From NCBI RefSeq assembly GCF_004354915.1, contig NZ_SMSI01000002.1, positions 372,001 to 436,000 on the forward strand: 64,000 bases of DNA. The letters are read 5' to 3'. The stretch's first letter is position 1; each line of letters opens with the position of its first letter. The notes below the pieces were generated by a model. That model made no database searches, was not told where the DNA came from, and was given only the letters and a program-made list of their open reading frames with translations. The position numbers and the translations under genes are program-made. Origin of the DNA: Pseudohoeflea suaedae. Lineage in GTDB: Bacteria > Pseudomonadota > Alphaproteobacteria > Rhizobiales > Rhizobiaceae. This document shows positions 24,757-33,263 of this stretch, in pieces.

Positions 24757-26685
24757 ATGGTATTCAAACATGGGCTGTGCGTAGCTCTCATTGCTCTCAT
24801 GGCTGGAGCGGGAGAGGCCTATATTGCTCCGCAATTTGCCCAGGCCGGTGGTGCGCTGGATAACCCCAACAATGCGGCGGTCAAGCGCATTCGCAATCTC
24901 GGGAACAATTCCGGAGACAGACGGAATGTGTTCGGCTTCCGGCGAACGCGGCCGGAACAGCGCAGCGCCAGTGCGCCTGCGGAGCGGAAATCCACTCCCG
25001 TCGCTCCCATCAGCGGTCCCACCTACAAGACCTACCGTCCCGACCGGCTCGTCGCAGTCAAGTTCGGCGCGATCAGCGATCCCCTCGTGACCGGCGCGAC
25101 GAGTGACGGGGTGAGCCTGCCGCCGCTCGGCATGAACGCTTTCGATGAGGGCAGGTCCGCTCTCGATGCGCTCGATGTCAGGGCCCTGCCGGAGGCCGCC
25201 AAGGCTATCGTCGATCTCTATTCCTCCGATCCCGCCTATCTGTGGGTGGCCGGCTCCAGCATCAATTCGGCCGCCCGCTCGGTCCTCGCCGTGCTCGAGG
25301 ATGCCGACAGCGTCGGTCTGAATGCATCCAATTACAGCGTCGAGGTGCCGGAAGACGGCTATGACGTGACGAATGGAGCGGCGCGCCAGCAGGAATTGAT
25401 GCGTTTCGAGATGAAGCTGTCCGCAGCGGTTGCCGATTATGTTCTCGATGCCACGCGCGGCCGCGTCGATCCCAACCGCATCTCCGGGTATCACGACTTC
25501 AAGCGCAAGACGCCTGATCTCGTCTCCGCCCTCAAGGCCGTTTCGAATTCGGACGACGCCGGTGCTGCGCTTTACGGCTATAATCCGCAGGGCCAGCATT
25601 TCACAGCCTTCGTCGAGGAGCTCAAGCACCTGAAACAGGCCGATCAGGGCAAGACGATCGATCTGCCGGAGGATCTTCTCCTCAAGCCCGGTCAGTCGAG
25701 CGCGGAGACCAAGAACCTCGTTCGCGCCATCGAGGAGAAGGCGTCGGACGAGCTGAAGGCGGAGCACGCGCTGCTGCTTGCGAGCTATATCGACAATGCG
25801 GAATACGACCCGGATATCGTTTCGCTGGTGAAGGGCTTCCAGAAAGAGGCCGGTCTGGCGAGCGACGGCGTCGTCGGCCCGCGCACGGTCCGCGCGCTCG
25901 TGGGTGAAACCAATGCCGCGAAGATCGAGAAGGTGAAGCTCTCGATGGAACGCGCGCGCTGGCTGCCGGGCGTCCTCGAAAGCCGCAGGGTCTTCATCAA
26001 CCAGCCTGCTTTCACCGCGACCTATTACGAGGACGGAAAACCGGAATTCACCACTCGTACCGTCGTCGGCAAGAAGTCCAACCAGACCTATTTCTTCGAC
26101 GACACCATCGAGACGGTCGAGGTGAACCCCTATTGGGGCGTTCCGCAGTCGATCATCATCAACGAGATGCTGCCCAAGCTCCAGCGCGACCCGTCCTATC
26201 TGGATCGTCTGGGCTATCAGGTGACCTATAATGGTCGGGCCGTCTCTTCCAGCGGTGTGAACTGGCATTCTGTCGGACGTGGCGCCGTCGGCGTGCGCCA
26301 GCCTCCGGGCGACGACAATGCGCTGGGCGAACTCAAGATCCTGTTTCCCAACTCGCACGCGATCTACATGCACGATACGCCGTCGAAATCGCTCTTCAGC
26401 AGGGACATGCGGGCTTTCAGTCATGGCTGCGTCCGGCTTCAGGACCCGCGCGGAATGGCTTCGCGCGTCCTCGGCGTGAGCGTGGAGGAAGTCGGCCGCG
26501 AGATTGCGCAGGGCAAGAACAAGGCGCTGCCGGTTTCGGGCAATATCCCGGTTCACGTCTCCTACTTCACCGCCTGGGCGGAACCGGGCGAGAAGGTGAA
26601 ATATTTCGCCGACGTCTATGACCGGGATTCCTATCTGGAAAAGGCTATCGACGCCACGGATGCGGAACGTTCCGCCTCCAGCTGA
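24757..26685 (+). CDS. YcbB/LdtD-type L,D-transpeptidase with peptidoglycan-binding domain
   Basis: 642 residues. An N-terminal signal segment (about 5-25) is followed by a Ser/Pro/Arg-rich linker to about 85. A scaffold domain (about 130-340) precedes a PG_binding_1 domain (about 345-385, DIVSLVKGFQKEAGLASDGVVGPRTVRALV in order). The catalytic YkuD domain (about 400-600) has the long capping insert typical of YcbB and the motif MHDTPSKSLFS...FSHGCVRL with nucleophile Cys558. It forms 3-3 peptidoglycan cross-links in the periplasm. The extensin-like gene follows 70 bases after a hairpin. Together with the small transpeptidase and the GPR-like gene it suggests L,D-rich polar wall synthesis. 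Confidence 0.92.
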   Translation: MVFKHGLCVALIALMAGAGEAYIAPQFAQAGGALDNPNNAAVKRIRNLGNNSGDRRNVFGFRRTRPEQRSASAPAERKSTPVAPISGPTYKTYRPDRLVAVKFGAISDPLVTGATSDGVSLPPLGMNAFDEGRSALDALDVRALPEAAKAIVDLYSSDPAYLWVAGSSINSAARSVLAVLEDADSVGLNASNYSVEVPEDGYDVTNGAARQQELMRFEMKLSAAVADYVLDATRGRVDPNRISGYHDFKRKTPDLVSALKAVSNSDDAGAALYGYNPQGQHFTAFVEELKHLKQADQGKTIDLPEDLLLKPGQSSAETKNLVRAIEEKASDELKAEHALLLASYIDNAEYDPDIVSLVKGFQKEAGLASDGVVGPRTVRALVGETNAAKIEKVKLSMERARWLPGVLESRRVFINQPAFTATYYEDGKPEFTTRTVVGKKSNQTYFFDDTIETVEVNPYWGVPQSIIINEMLPKLQRDPSYLDRLGYQVTYNGRAVSSSGVNWHSVGRGAVGVRQPPGDDNALGELKILFPNSHAIYMHDTPSKSLFSRDMRAFSHGCVRLQDPRGMASRVLGVSVEEVGREIAQGKNKALPVSGNIPVHVSYFTAWAEPGEKVKYFADVYDRDSYLEKAIDATDAERSASS

Positions 26686-26694
26686 GCCTTCAAC

Positions 26695-26726
26695 CCGGTT
26701 CTCCCGATTGCGGTCGGGGGAACCGG
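26695..26726 (+). terminator. Strong hairpin between L,D-transpeptidase and extensin-like genes
   Basis: A 13-bp stem with one G-U pair and a 6-base loop (CCGGTTCTCCCGA ... TCGGGGGAACCGG), nine bases after the transpeptidase stop codon. No T-run follows, so it may attenuate or protect the 3' end rather than terminate fully. Confidence 0.5.
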
Positions 26727-26755
26727 CGCCGCACCGGTCGCGTTTCCATCAGGTG

Positions 26756-27727
26756 ATGCTAATCGCCCGGAAGCGTGCCCCAGTGACCCATTTTCCCAAG
26801 ACAAGCGTATCTGCTCTCGCCCTCGGCCTCATTTATGCCAGTGCCGGCATGGCTCACGCCGCGTCCGTTCCCTTGCCGGAACCCGCGCCGCGTGCCGAAG
26901 CGGTGGCTGCCGGCGAGGCCGAGGCGCCTTTGCCGCAACCCCGGCCAGAGCCAGTTCCAGAGCCAGAGGATGTGGATGAGGGAGGCGAAGAAGAAGAGCC
27001 CGGGCCTGCCGACGCCGACGCGCCTGCCGGTGCGCAGGAGGATGGCGGAAGTCCGGGTGCGGAGCGCGACACGTCCGGTAATGCTTCCGGAAGCGGCAAG
27101 CCCGAAGCCGGGAGTTCCGACAGGCAAGCACAAACTCAGCCGCCCGAGCCCGTCGATCCGGTCTGCGTGGCAAGGCTCGCCGAGCTCGGCGCGATCTTCG
27201 AGGCAGTAGAGCCCATCGAGGGGGAGGGCGGCTGCGGCATTGCACATCCATTCGAGATCAGCGGCTTTTCCGGCGGCATATCGCTGCAACCCGCAGCTAA
27301 GCTCGACTGTCCGACGGCGGTGGCGCTGGCCGAATGGGTGGAGGATGAACTCAAGCCCGCCGCCGATACGGCCATCAGGACGCTGACGGACGAGGAGAAG
27401 CCCGAGGGCAAGGCGCTCAAGACGATCCGGCAGGCATCCTCCTATATCTGCCGCACGCGCAATTCGCAGAAGGATGCCAAGCTGAGCGAGCACGGCAAGG
27501 GGCGCGCCATCGACATCGCGGGCTTCACGCTTGCCGATGGTACGGACGTCACGGTGACCCCGCGCGAGAAGGATCATACCATCGCCGCCGCGCTCCAGGC
27601 CGCCGTGCGTAAGGGGGCGTGTCTCCACTTCACCACGGTGCTCGGTCCCGGTGCCGACAGCTTTCACTCCGATCACATCCACATCGATCTGGCGGAGCGC
27701 CGGGGCGGATACCGGATCTGCCAGTAA
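26756..27727 (+). CDS. Extensin-like C-terminal domain protein (M15-peptidase-like fold)
   Basis: 323 residues. A signal peptide (ALALGLIYASAGMAHA, cleavage near residue 36) precedes a long Pro/Glu/Gly-rich low-complexity linker (about 37-135). The C-terminal extensin-like domain (about 138-323) has four or more cysteines, LAEWVEDELKPAADTAI, the metal-type motif SEHGKGRAIDIAGF and the closing FHSDHIHIDLAERRGGYRIC. The SxHxxGxAxD and HxH pair resemble VanY/MepA-type zinc DD- or LD-carboxypeptidases, so a cell-wall peptidase activity is possible though unproven. The context next to an L,D-transpeptidase supports a periplasmic wall role. Confidence 0.85.
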   Translation: MLIARKRAPVTHFPKTSVSALALGLIYASAGMAHAASVPLPEPAPRAEAVAAGEAEAPLPQPRPEPVPEPEDVDEGGEEEEPGPADADAPAGAQEDGGSPGAERDTSGNASGSGKPEAGSSDRQAQTQPPEPVDPVCVARLAELGAIFEAVEPIEGEGGCGIAHPFEISGFSGGISLQPAAKLDCPTAVALAEWVEDELKPAADTAIRTLTDEEKPEGKALKTIRQASSYICRTRNSQKDAKLSEHGKGRAIDIAGFTLADGTDVTVTPREKDHTIAAALQAAVRKGACLHFTTVLGPGADSFHSDHIHIDLAERRGGYRICQ

Positions 27728-27841
27728 GCCTAAACGTGCTTCCGGATTTCGTTGCAGCCCTGACGCGTCTGGTTTTGGCAAGGACCATGTTGCAAACTCC
27801 AACGGTTCGAATCGGGGCTTGAACGAGAGTGGGGGTGCGGA

Positions 27842-29584
27842 ATGGCGGATATCTATTACGGCGCTTATGGGGCTGGCACCGGGCGCCAGCGTCCGCCCTA
27901 CGTCGCCTATGTCGTGCTTCTGGCCTTTCTGGCGGCCGCCGCGGTCATGCAGTTTCTCCCGCTCGTCCTGCCCATCGGGCCGATGTACTGGGATGTGCTG
28001 GTCTATTACGACGCGATCGGGCGGATGAATGCGGGGCAGTGGCCGGTCACCGATTTCCAGGTGCCGGTCGGGCCGCTCGAATACTGGCTCACCTGGGTCA
28101 ACTATCAGCTTTTCCCCGACGCCAATCCGATCCTGCTCACCCAATTGCAATGGCTCCCGATCACCGCTCCGGTGATGGCGCTGATCCTTTGGGATGCGAG
28201 CAAGCGCAGCTCATGGGCGGTCTGGGGCCTGCTGCTGGCGTGGGTCTTCTATACCGCGCTGCCGTTCAACGACACGATCTACAACAATTTCGCTGGCAGC
28301 GACGGCTACGGAATCTACAACCGGCACGGTTCACACCTGATGTTCCTGACGGCGGCGACGGTGCTCTTTGTCCGCTCCCGCCATCTGCAGACGGCCTTGT
28401 TCTCCGTCCTTCTCGTCAGTCTCGCCCTGTGCAAGATCACCGCCTTCGCCGCTGTCGGTCCGCTGCTGATCCTCGGGCTGCTGACGCGCCGCATTCACCC
28501 ATATGTGGCGGTCGCCACCGCGCTGGTCTGTATCGGGTTCACGGGTGTCCTGCAGCTCGCGACGGGCGTGATATCCGGCTACATCGGCAACATTCTGCTC
28601 CTGGCCCAGGAAAATTCCGGCACGCTTCTGCCGCGGTTTCTCACGGCGATGTCGATGCGCATCGACGTGCTGCTGCCCGGCGCCATTCTGTGCCTGGTCC
28701 TGTTCTGGCGTGAGGTGATCTCGTTCCGCCGCCCGCGCGACCGCGAGCAGCGCGGCGTGATCGGCCTTCTCGACGGGGACTGGGTCTGGATCGGGTTGTC
28801 GCTCTTCTGCGGGCTCGTCTTCGAGACGCAGAATACCGGCAGCCATCCCTATTTCGTCGCCTGGCCGGCGATCCTCAGGATGATGTTGCGCCCGGCCGAT
28901 GTGTTCGGGTCCGCGCGCTTCCTGATCTATGTGGTGACTGCTTTCGTGGTGGTTCCCGCCGTATCGACCATCGCCTACAAGGCTGTTCGACTGACGGCGC
29001 TGGCACCGACCTACATTCACCTCGACGAGCCGGTGCTGGGGCCGATCGGGCGGGTTTCGGTCAAGGACGTCTACGCCGAGCAGGCCGAGCGAATGCGGTC
29101 TTTCTACATCAAGCATCCCGAGGAGATGATCGAGATCGCGGAAAGCGGCGCACTGCCATCCTTCCGGCTCTTCGTCGAGCACGATTACCAGTTTCTTCTG
29201 ATTCAGGAGATGGGACGGGCGGCAACGGCCATCGGAAAGCTGGAAGCCAGCACGGGCGAGCATTTCCGGTCAGTCCTCGATCTCGATTTCGCCAATCCGT
29301 TTCCGTTCATCCTAAGGAGGCCGGGTACCGAGTATGTGATGATCGGGGCCGATCCCTCCCGGTCCATTCCGACGCCCGACCAGAAAACACTGAGGGCAAT
29401 TGCCGAGACGGATCTGATCCTGTCGCCGAAATGCCCCTTCCAAAGGGCGCGCTACGAAATTCGGGAACTATTCTACAAGCCGGCGTTGGCCGACCGCGTG
29501 ACGGCGCCGCTCACGCCCTGCTATGACGTTCTTCTCAAGCCCGGCAGCCCGTTTCTGAAAGTGCTATCGCCTTCCGCTTCATGA
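27842..29584 (+). CDS. Large polytopic membrane protein, possible GT-C-type glycosyltransferase
   Basis: 580 residues. About 9-10 membrane helices occupy residues 20-400 (YVAYVVLLAFLAAAAVMQFL first), followed by a soluble C-terminal domain of about 180 residues. After the first helix comes MYWDVLVYYDAIGRMNAGQWPVTDF: acidic residues in the first external loop followed by a VPVGPLEYWL segment, as in GT-C polyprenyl-sugar transferases. This likeness is by pattern only. No recognised family domain in the C-terminal part, which has PTYIHLDEPVLGPIGRVSVKDVY. Function unknown. GGGGTGCGG precedes the ATG. Confidence 0.65.
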   Translation: MADIYYGAYGAGTGRQRPPYVAYVVLLAFLAAAAVMQFLPLVLPIGPMYWDVLVYYDAIGRMNAGQWPVTDFQVPVGPLEYWLTWVNYQLFPDANPILLTQLQWLPITAPVMALILWDASKRSSWAVWGLLLAWVFYTALPFNDTIYNNFAGSDGYGIYNRHGSHLMFLTAATVLFVRSRHLQTALFSVLLVSLALCKITAFAAVGPLLILGLLTRRIHPYVAVATALVCIGFTGVLQLATGVISGYIGNILLLAQENSGTLLPRFLTAMSMRIDVLLPGAILCLVLFWREVISFRRPRDREQRGVIGLLDGDWVWIGLSLFCGLVFETQNTGSHPYFVAWPAILRMMLRPADVFGSARFLIYVVTAFVVVPAVSTIAYKAVRLTALAPTYIHLDEPVLGPIGRVSVKDVYAEQAERMRSFYIKHPEEMIEIAESGALPSFRLFVEHDYQFLLIQEMGRAATAIGKLEASTGEHFRSVLDLDFANPFPFILRRPGTEYVMIGADPSRSIPTPDQKTLRAIAETDLILSPKCPFQRARYEIRELFYKPALADRVTAPLTPCYDVLLKPGSPFLKVLSPSAS

Positions 29585-29714
29585 TGCGGAACGACGCAAA
29601 TGCCGCTCTCGGTCTGGATGCAGGGCGCGGACCGGGCCTGTGGCTTATGGCAGGTCCGTTCGGGCTCTTCCGCCTTTCCCCCGCGCGCATTTGCATGTTT
29701 CTGCAATGTTCTGC

Positions 29715-29743
29715 TTGCAACGGCAGGTCTGGTGAGGCATAAG
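29715..29743 (+). promoter_or_regulatory. Candidate promoter of the tRNA-Val gene
   Basis: TTGCAA, a 17-base spacer and CATAAG end 29 bases before the tRNA 5' end. The spacing fits a housekeeping sigma promoter; the boxes are only partial matches to the alphaproteobacterial consensus. Confidence 0.4.
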
Positions 29744-29772
29744 CGCGCCGCAAGCCTTGAAAACAAGGACTT

Positions 29773-29847
29773 GGGCGCGTAGCTCAGCGGGAGAGCACTG
29801 CCTTCACACGGCAGGGGTCACAGGTTCAATCCCTGTCGCGCCCACCA
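29773..29847 (+). tRNA. tRNA-Val (anticodon CAC)
   Basis: 75 bases with encoded CCA. Acceptor stem GGGCGCG/CGCGCCC (7 bp), D stem GCTC/GAGC, anticodon stem CTGCC/GGCAG with loop TTCACAC (anticodon CAC, reading GUG), T stem ACAGG/CCTGT with loop TTCAATC, discriminator A. All four stems pair perfectly. It stands alone. No integrase gene or repeated tRNA end was seen nearby. Confidence 0.97.
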
Positions 29848-30067
29848 TTATTCCGAAGCAATATCAATGCCTGGGCGTTGATCGGCTGGTAACCCGATCG
29901 GCGCTGTTGGCGCGTTTGAGCGGTACGTGGCGAGAACGGGTGGAGAGAACCCGTGGCCTTTGTTCATGCTCCGTCGGCTGCGAAGAGGCGCACGCAACGC
30001 GATGGCCGCGTGCGCCGGTCAGGGCTGCCTCCGCGCGCGTTCAGGACGCGGAGACGGGGAATGACCC

Positions 30068-30316
30068 TCAGTTGTTTGCGGGGTCGGTCTCTGTCTCGTA
30101 GGCCAGTCTCGCGACTTTCCACAAGGCGATCAGTATCGGTATCGAGCTGCAGCCTGCGAAAACGACGGCTGCGGTCTCGCCGAAGCCGAAGTATCCGATG
30201 AGGGCCCAGATCGCCGCACCGGCGACCGCCACAAGCTGGCTTCCCACGAAAGCTGTCACGGCGAAGACGCCGAACAGGGTTTTGAAATTGATGACGCGTT
30301 TCAACGCGAACTCCAC
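30068..30316 (-). CDS. Small hypothetical membrane protein
   Basis: 82 residues from a GTG at 30316 (a TTG at 30304 with GGAG upstream is an alternative). Two hydrophobic helices: FGVFAVTAFVGSQLVAVAGAAIW then a short IGYFGFGE turn and AAVVFAGCSSIPILIALW. The C-terminus is acidic (YETETDPANN). The reading frame is open further upstream, but that part (rich in Ser, Arg, Pro) looks non-coding. No family recognised. The helix-turn-helix of two membrane segments and a charged tail are typical of small inner-membrane proteins of unknown role. Confidence 0.55.
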   Translation of the reverse strand: MEFALKRVINFKTLFGVFAVTAFVGSQLVAVAGAAIWALIGYFGFGETAAVVFAGCSSIPILIALWKVARLAYETETDPANN

Positions 30317-30983
30317 TGTGTTCCGCGGTCGAGCGTCGCCGCGGCTTGCCTGAAATGTGCACGGACGTGATGACGCCGTGACCTTCAGGCGGCCGGGCGC
30401 GTGTCCGTAGCTGTCTGGAAATGCAACCGGGACAGGGCGAGTGGAGGCGCCCTTGCGTGCCAGGTCGGTCGTGAAGCTGATGCCGGTAAGTCGGCTTCGG
30501 GAAACGGCGGAATGCAGTCGGCTATTGCCAGGAATGGCAAACACGGCGCAAGGAGCGCGCCGGTCGCGGATGCGCCGGAGGACGGGTCAGGGTTTTTCCG
30601 GGTCGAAACATTGGCCAGGACGAGCCGATCAGACGGCAGCCCGAGTTCGAGATGTTTCGCCGCACGAATAGACGGATTGCCGGCGATCTCGCCGATGCCA
30701 TTACGGGATATCTCGTGCGCGCAGCAGGCGACCAGCAAGATGAGCAGGGCGCGCAGGAACACTGCGCCCACGGACATCGACTTGCGGTATATGGCTAGAT
30801 TGCTGCAATCCATCGCACGGCTATAGCGGACATCGCCGAGACTGGCGAGATGGAAAACCAGCCGGCGGACGGAAACCCGGCAGGATCAGGCGGCGACAGG
30901 GCAGGCCTGCTGCTTCGCGTACCGCGCCGGACGCAGCGTCATGCGTCGTGCTTCCTCCGCTTCGATGCCATGTTCGCGGCGCC
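30317..30983. other. Region without a convincing gene
   Basis: About 670 bases between the small membrane-protein gene and gph. Several overlapping open frames exist on both strands. The best is on the minus strand from 30813 to 30385 (142 codons), with one N-terminal hydrophobic helix (VFLRALLILLVACCAH) but a Pro/Ser/Ala-rich remainder without domain likeness. None shows a clear ribosome site. It may be a decayed or lineage-specific gene or a long untranslated stretch. Confidence 0.4.
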
Positions 30984-31658
30984 TCAGCGAGCCAGCAGGC
31001 CTTCGATCAGTTCCGGCGTCAGTTCCGCATAGTTCGCGATCACCCGGTCGGGTCCGAAGCTCTCGACGGGCTGGTCGGTATAGCCGAAGGGAACGGCGAT
31101 GGAAGCTATGTTCGCGTCCTTCGCACCAAGGATGTCGCTCGACGAATCGCCGATCATGACCGCGCGGGCCGGATCGCCGCCTGCGCGCTCGATGGTCATG
31201 AGAAGGTGTTTTCCGTCCGGCTTGCGAACGGGGAATGTATCGCCGCCACAGATCGCCGCGAAGCGGTGGGTGAGGCTCAGCCCCTCCAGAAGCGTGCGGG
31301 CGAGATCCTCCCGCTTGTTCGTACACACGGCGAGCGTCATGCCCGCCCCGTCGAGACGGTCCATGGCCTCCGCCAGTCCCGGAAACAGGGCCGATTGACC
31401 CGGCATGTTGTCTGCGTAGTGCCGGACGAAGCGTTCCGTCATTGCCGCAAGCCGGTTTTCGTCCGCCATGGCCGCGTTATGTCGATAGCCGTGCATGATC
31501 ATGGCGCGCGCGCCCTGGCCGAACTGGTGACCGACCTCATTCTCGGTCAACGTGCGGAGGCCTTCGCTTTCCAACACGAAATTCAGGCTCGCAAGCAGGT
31601 CGGGCGCGGTGGACAACAATGTGCCGTCGAGGTCGAACAGGATCGTGGGGGCGGTCAT
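30984..31658 (-). CDS. gph: Phosphoglycolate phosphatase
   Basis: 224 residues from ATG 31658. HAD-family hydrolase: motif I is ILFDLDGTLL (nucleophile and acid Asp near residues 8 and 10), the cap domain spans about 15-85 with GLRTLTENEVGHQFGQGARAM split over two helices, motif II is VCTNK, motif III lysine lies in PVRKPDGKHL, and motif IV is VMIGDSSSDILGAKDAN. It removes phosphate from 2-phosphoglycolate formed in DNA repair. It is divergent from rpiA, a gene order that is common in rhizobia. Confidence 0.9.
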   Translation of the reverse strand: MTAPTILFDLDGTLLSTAPDLLASLNFVLESEGLRTLTENEVGHQFGQGARAMIMHGYRHNAAMADENRLAAMTERFVRHYADNMPGQSALFPGLAEAMDRLDGAGMTLAVCTNKREDLARTLLEGLSLTHRFAAICGGDTFPVRKPDGKHLLMTIERAGGDPARAVMIGDSSSDILGAKDANIASIAVPFGYTDQPVESFGPDRVIANYAELTPELIEGLLAR

Positions 31659-31845
31659 GCGGAGCGTTCCGGTAAAGGGGTGGCGGACTGGCAAGCGATA
31701 GTACGGCAAAGCGCTTAACAGGGCAGGCGGGGCTGCGCAAAGGGCAATGGTGCTGCACATCTCCTTAAAAAGCGCGGCGCCAAGGCTTTGCGGATCGTGC
31801 CGCAGCATGCTAACAGCGACCAAATTGTTCAACAGGCGGAGCGAC

Positions 31846-32550
31846 ATGGACGCCCGAAGTCTCAAGATTGCAGCGGCAAAAGTCGCACTTGATCAGGTTG
31901 AAAACGGCATGCGGCTGGGCATCGGCAGCGGCTCGACCGCGGAAGAATTCGTTCAGCTTCTGGGCGAGAAGGTCGCCGAGGGATTCGAAGTTCAGGGCGT
32001 GCCCACTTCCGAGCGCACGGCGCGGCTGTGTCTGGAACTCGGAGTGCCGCTTTTCTCGCTCGATGAACTGCCGCAGCTCGATCTGACCATCGACGGGGCC
32101 GACGAGGTCGATCCGAAGCTGAACCTGATCAAGGGCGGCGGCGGCGCCCACCTGCGCGAAAAGATCGTCGCGGCGGCCTCCGACCGGATGATCGTGATCG
32201 CCGACGAGAGCAAGCTCGTCGACGAACTCGGCGCATTCCCGCTGCCGATCGAGGTGATGCCGTTCGGCATGACTTCGACGCTCATCCACATCGAGGCCCT
32301 GGCAAGCGGGCTTGGGCTTGCGGGCGATATCGTCCAGCGCCAGCGGCAGCGTGACGAGCGCTCCGAGGCTTATGTCACTGATGGCGGTCATTTCATTCTG
32401 GACGCATCATTTGGCCGTATTCCCGATGCAGAAGCGCTGGCAAACGGTCTGGCGGCGATTCCGGGTGTGGTCGAGCACGGACTGTTTCTCAATATGGCAA
32501 CCGCAGCCATCATCGCCTCACCGGCGGGCGTGCGGATGCTCAACGCCTAA
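31846..32550 (+). CDS. rpiA: Ribose-5-phosphate isomerase A
   Basis: 234 residues from ATG 31846, with GGCGGAG upstream. Motifs: [18 protein letters not shown] (phosphate loop), [33 protein letters not shown] (catalytic Asp and Glu/Lys region), [20 protein letters not shown], and a closing [17 protein letters not shown]. It interconverts ribose-5-phosphate and ribulose-5-phosphate in the pentose phosphate pathway. It is followed 21 bases later by a DUF2059 gene, probably in one transcript that ends at the terminator at 33144. Confidence 0.95.
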   Translation: MDARSLKIAAAKVALDQVENGMRLGIGSGSTAEEFVQLLGEKVAEGFEVQGVPTSERTARLCLELGVPLFSLDELPQLDLTIDGADEVDPKLNLIKGGGGAHLREKIVAAASDRMIVIADESKLVDELGAFPLPIEVMPFGMTSTLIHIEALASGLGLAGDIVQRQRQRDERSEAYVTDGGHFILDASFGRIPDAEALANGLAAIPGVVEHGLFLNMATAAIIASPAGVRMLNA

Positions 32551-32571
32551 TTTGACGGGAGTGAATTCAAT

Positions 32572-33111
32572 ATGTCGATTATCATGCGCGTGAAGACGGG
32601 GTGCGCCGGACTGATGATCGCCGCGGTGATGACCGCAGGCGCTCCGGCCTTTGCCCAGGAGCCCTCCGAATCGCACCTTGCGGCCGCGCGTCAGGCAATT
32701 ACCGCCCTGCACGCCACCGACGAGTTCGACGCAATCCTTCTCAACGCGGCACTGCAGCTGAAGGGCAGCCTGATTCAGGCCACCCCGGACATCCAGCCGG
32801 AGATCGATCAGACCGTGGACGAAGTGGCGATCTCGCTTGCCAGCCGTCGCGGCGATCTCGAGAAGGAAGCGGCAGCGATCTACGCCAAGACCTTCACCGA
32901 GGAAGAGCTGACCTCGATCGCCGATTTCTACAAGTCCGGCGCGGGTCTCAAGCTTCTGGAAAACGGCCCGCTCGTGACCCGCGAACTGCTCAAGGCCGCT
33001 GAAATCTGGTCGAACGGCATTCAGCGCGACATGGCTCAGCAGGTGGCCACGAAACTCCACGAACAGCTCGGCGATCGTCCGAAACTCGAAATGGAGCCGA
33101 AGCCCGAATAA
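32572..33111 (+). CDS. DUF2059 domain protein, exported
   Basis: 179 residues with a signal peptide (GLMIAAVMTAGAPAFA, cleavage near residue 28 before QEPSES). The mature protein is all-helical. The DUF2059 domain (about 85-150) includes YAKTFTEEELTSIADFYKSGAGLKLL, its conserved core. Family function is unknown; proteins of this kind are periplasmic. It lies between rpiA and gor, and is closed by a strong intrinsic terminator. Confidence 0.88.
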   Translation: MSIIMRVKTGCAGLMIAAVMTAGAPAFAQEPSESHLAAARQAITALHATDEFDAILLNAALQLKGSLIQATPDIQPEIDQTVDEVAISLASRRGDLEKEAAAIYAKTFTEEELTSIADFYKSGAGLKLLENGPLVTRELLKAAEIWSNGIQRDMAQQVATKLHEQLGDRPKLEMEPKPE

Positions 33112-33143
33112 GGCGCTTCAGCCTCACATCACCGTTTCTTGAG

Positions 33144-33171
33144 AAGCCCCGGACCAGCTCCGGGGCTTTTT
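33144..33171 (+). terminator. Intrinsic terminator after the rpiA-DUF2059 unit
   Basis: AGCCCCGGA, loop CCAGC, TCCGGGGCT: a 9-bp perfect stem followed directly by TTTTT. It ends the transcript 33 bases after the DUF2059 stop. Confidence 0.9.
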
Positions 33172-33263
33172 ATTCGCGGGTCGTGCCTATATTGACGGTC
33201 CTTGAGTGAAAGGCGGGCGCCAGGCAGTCCGCCTCGGGACGAAACGGCGAAAGGACCCCATCC

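Noticed and set aside
29773-29847. tRNA-Val as an integration site of a mobile element
   Set aside because: No integrase and no duplicated tRNA 3' end were seen in the following several kilobases; the next certain genes (gph, rpiA) are core genes.
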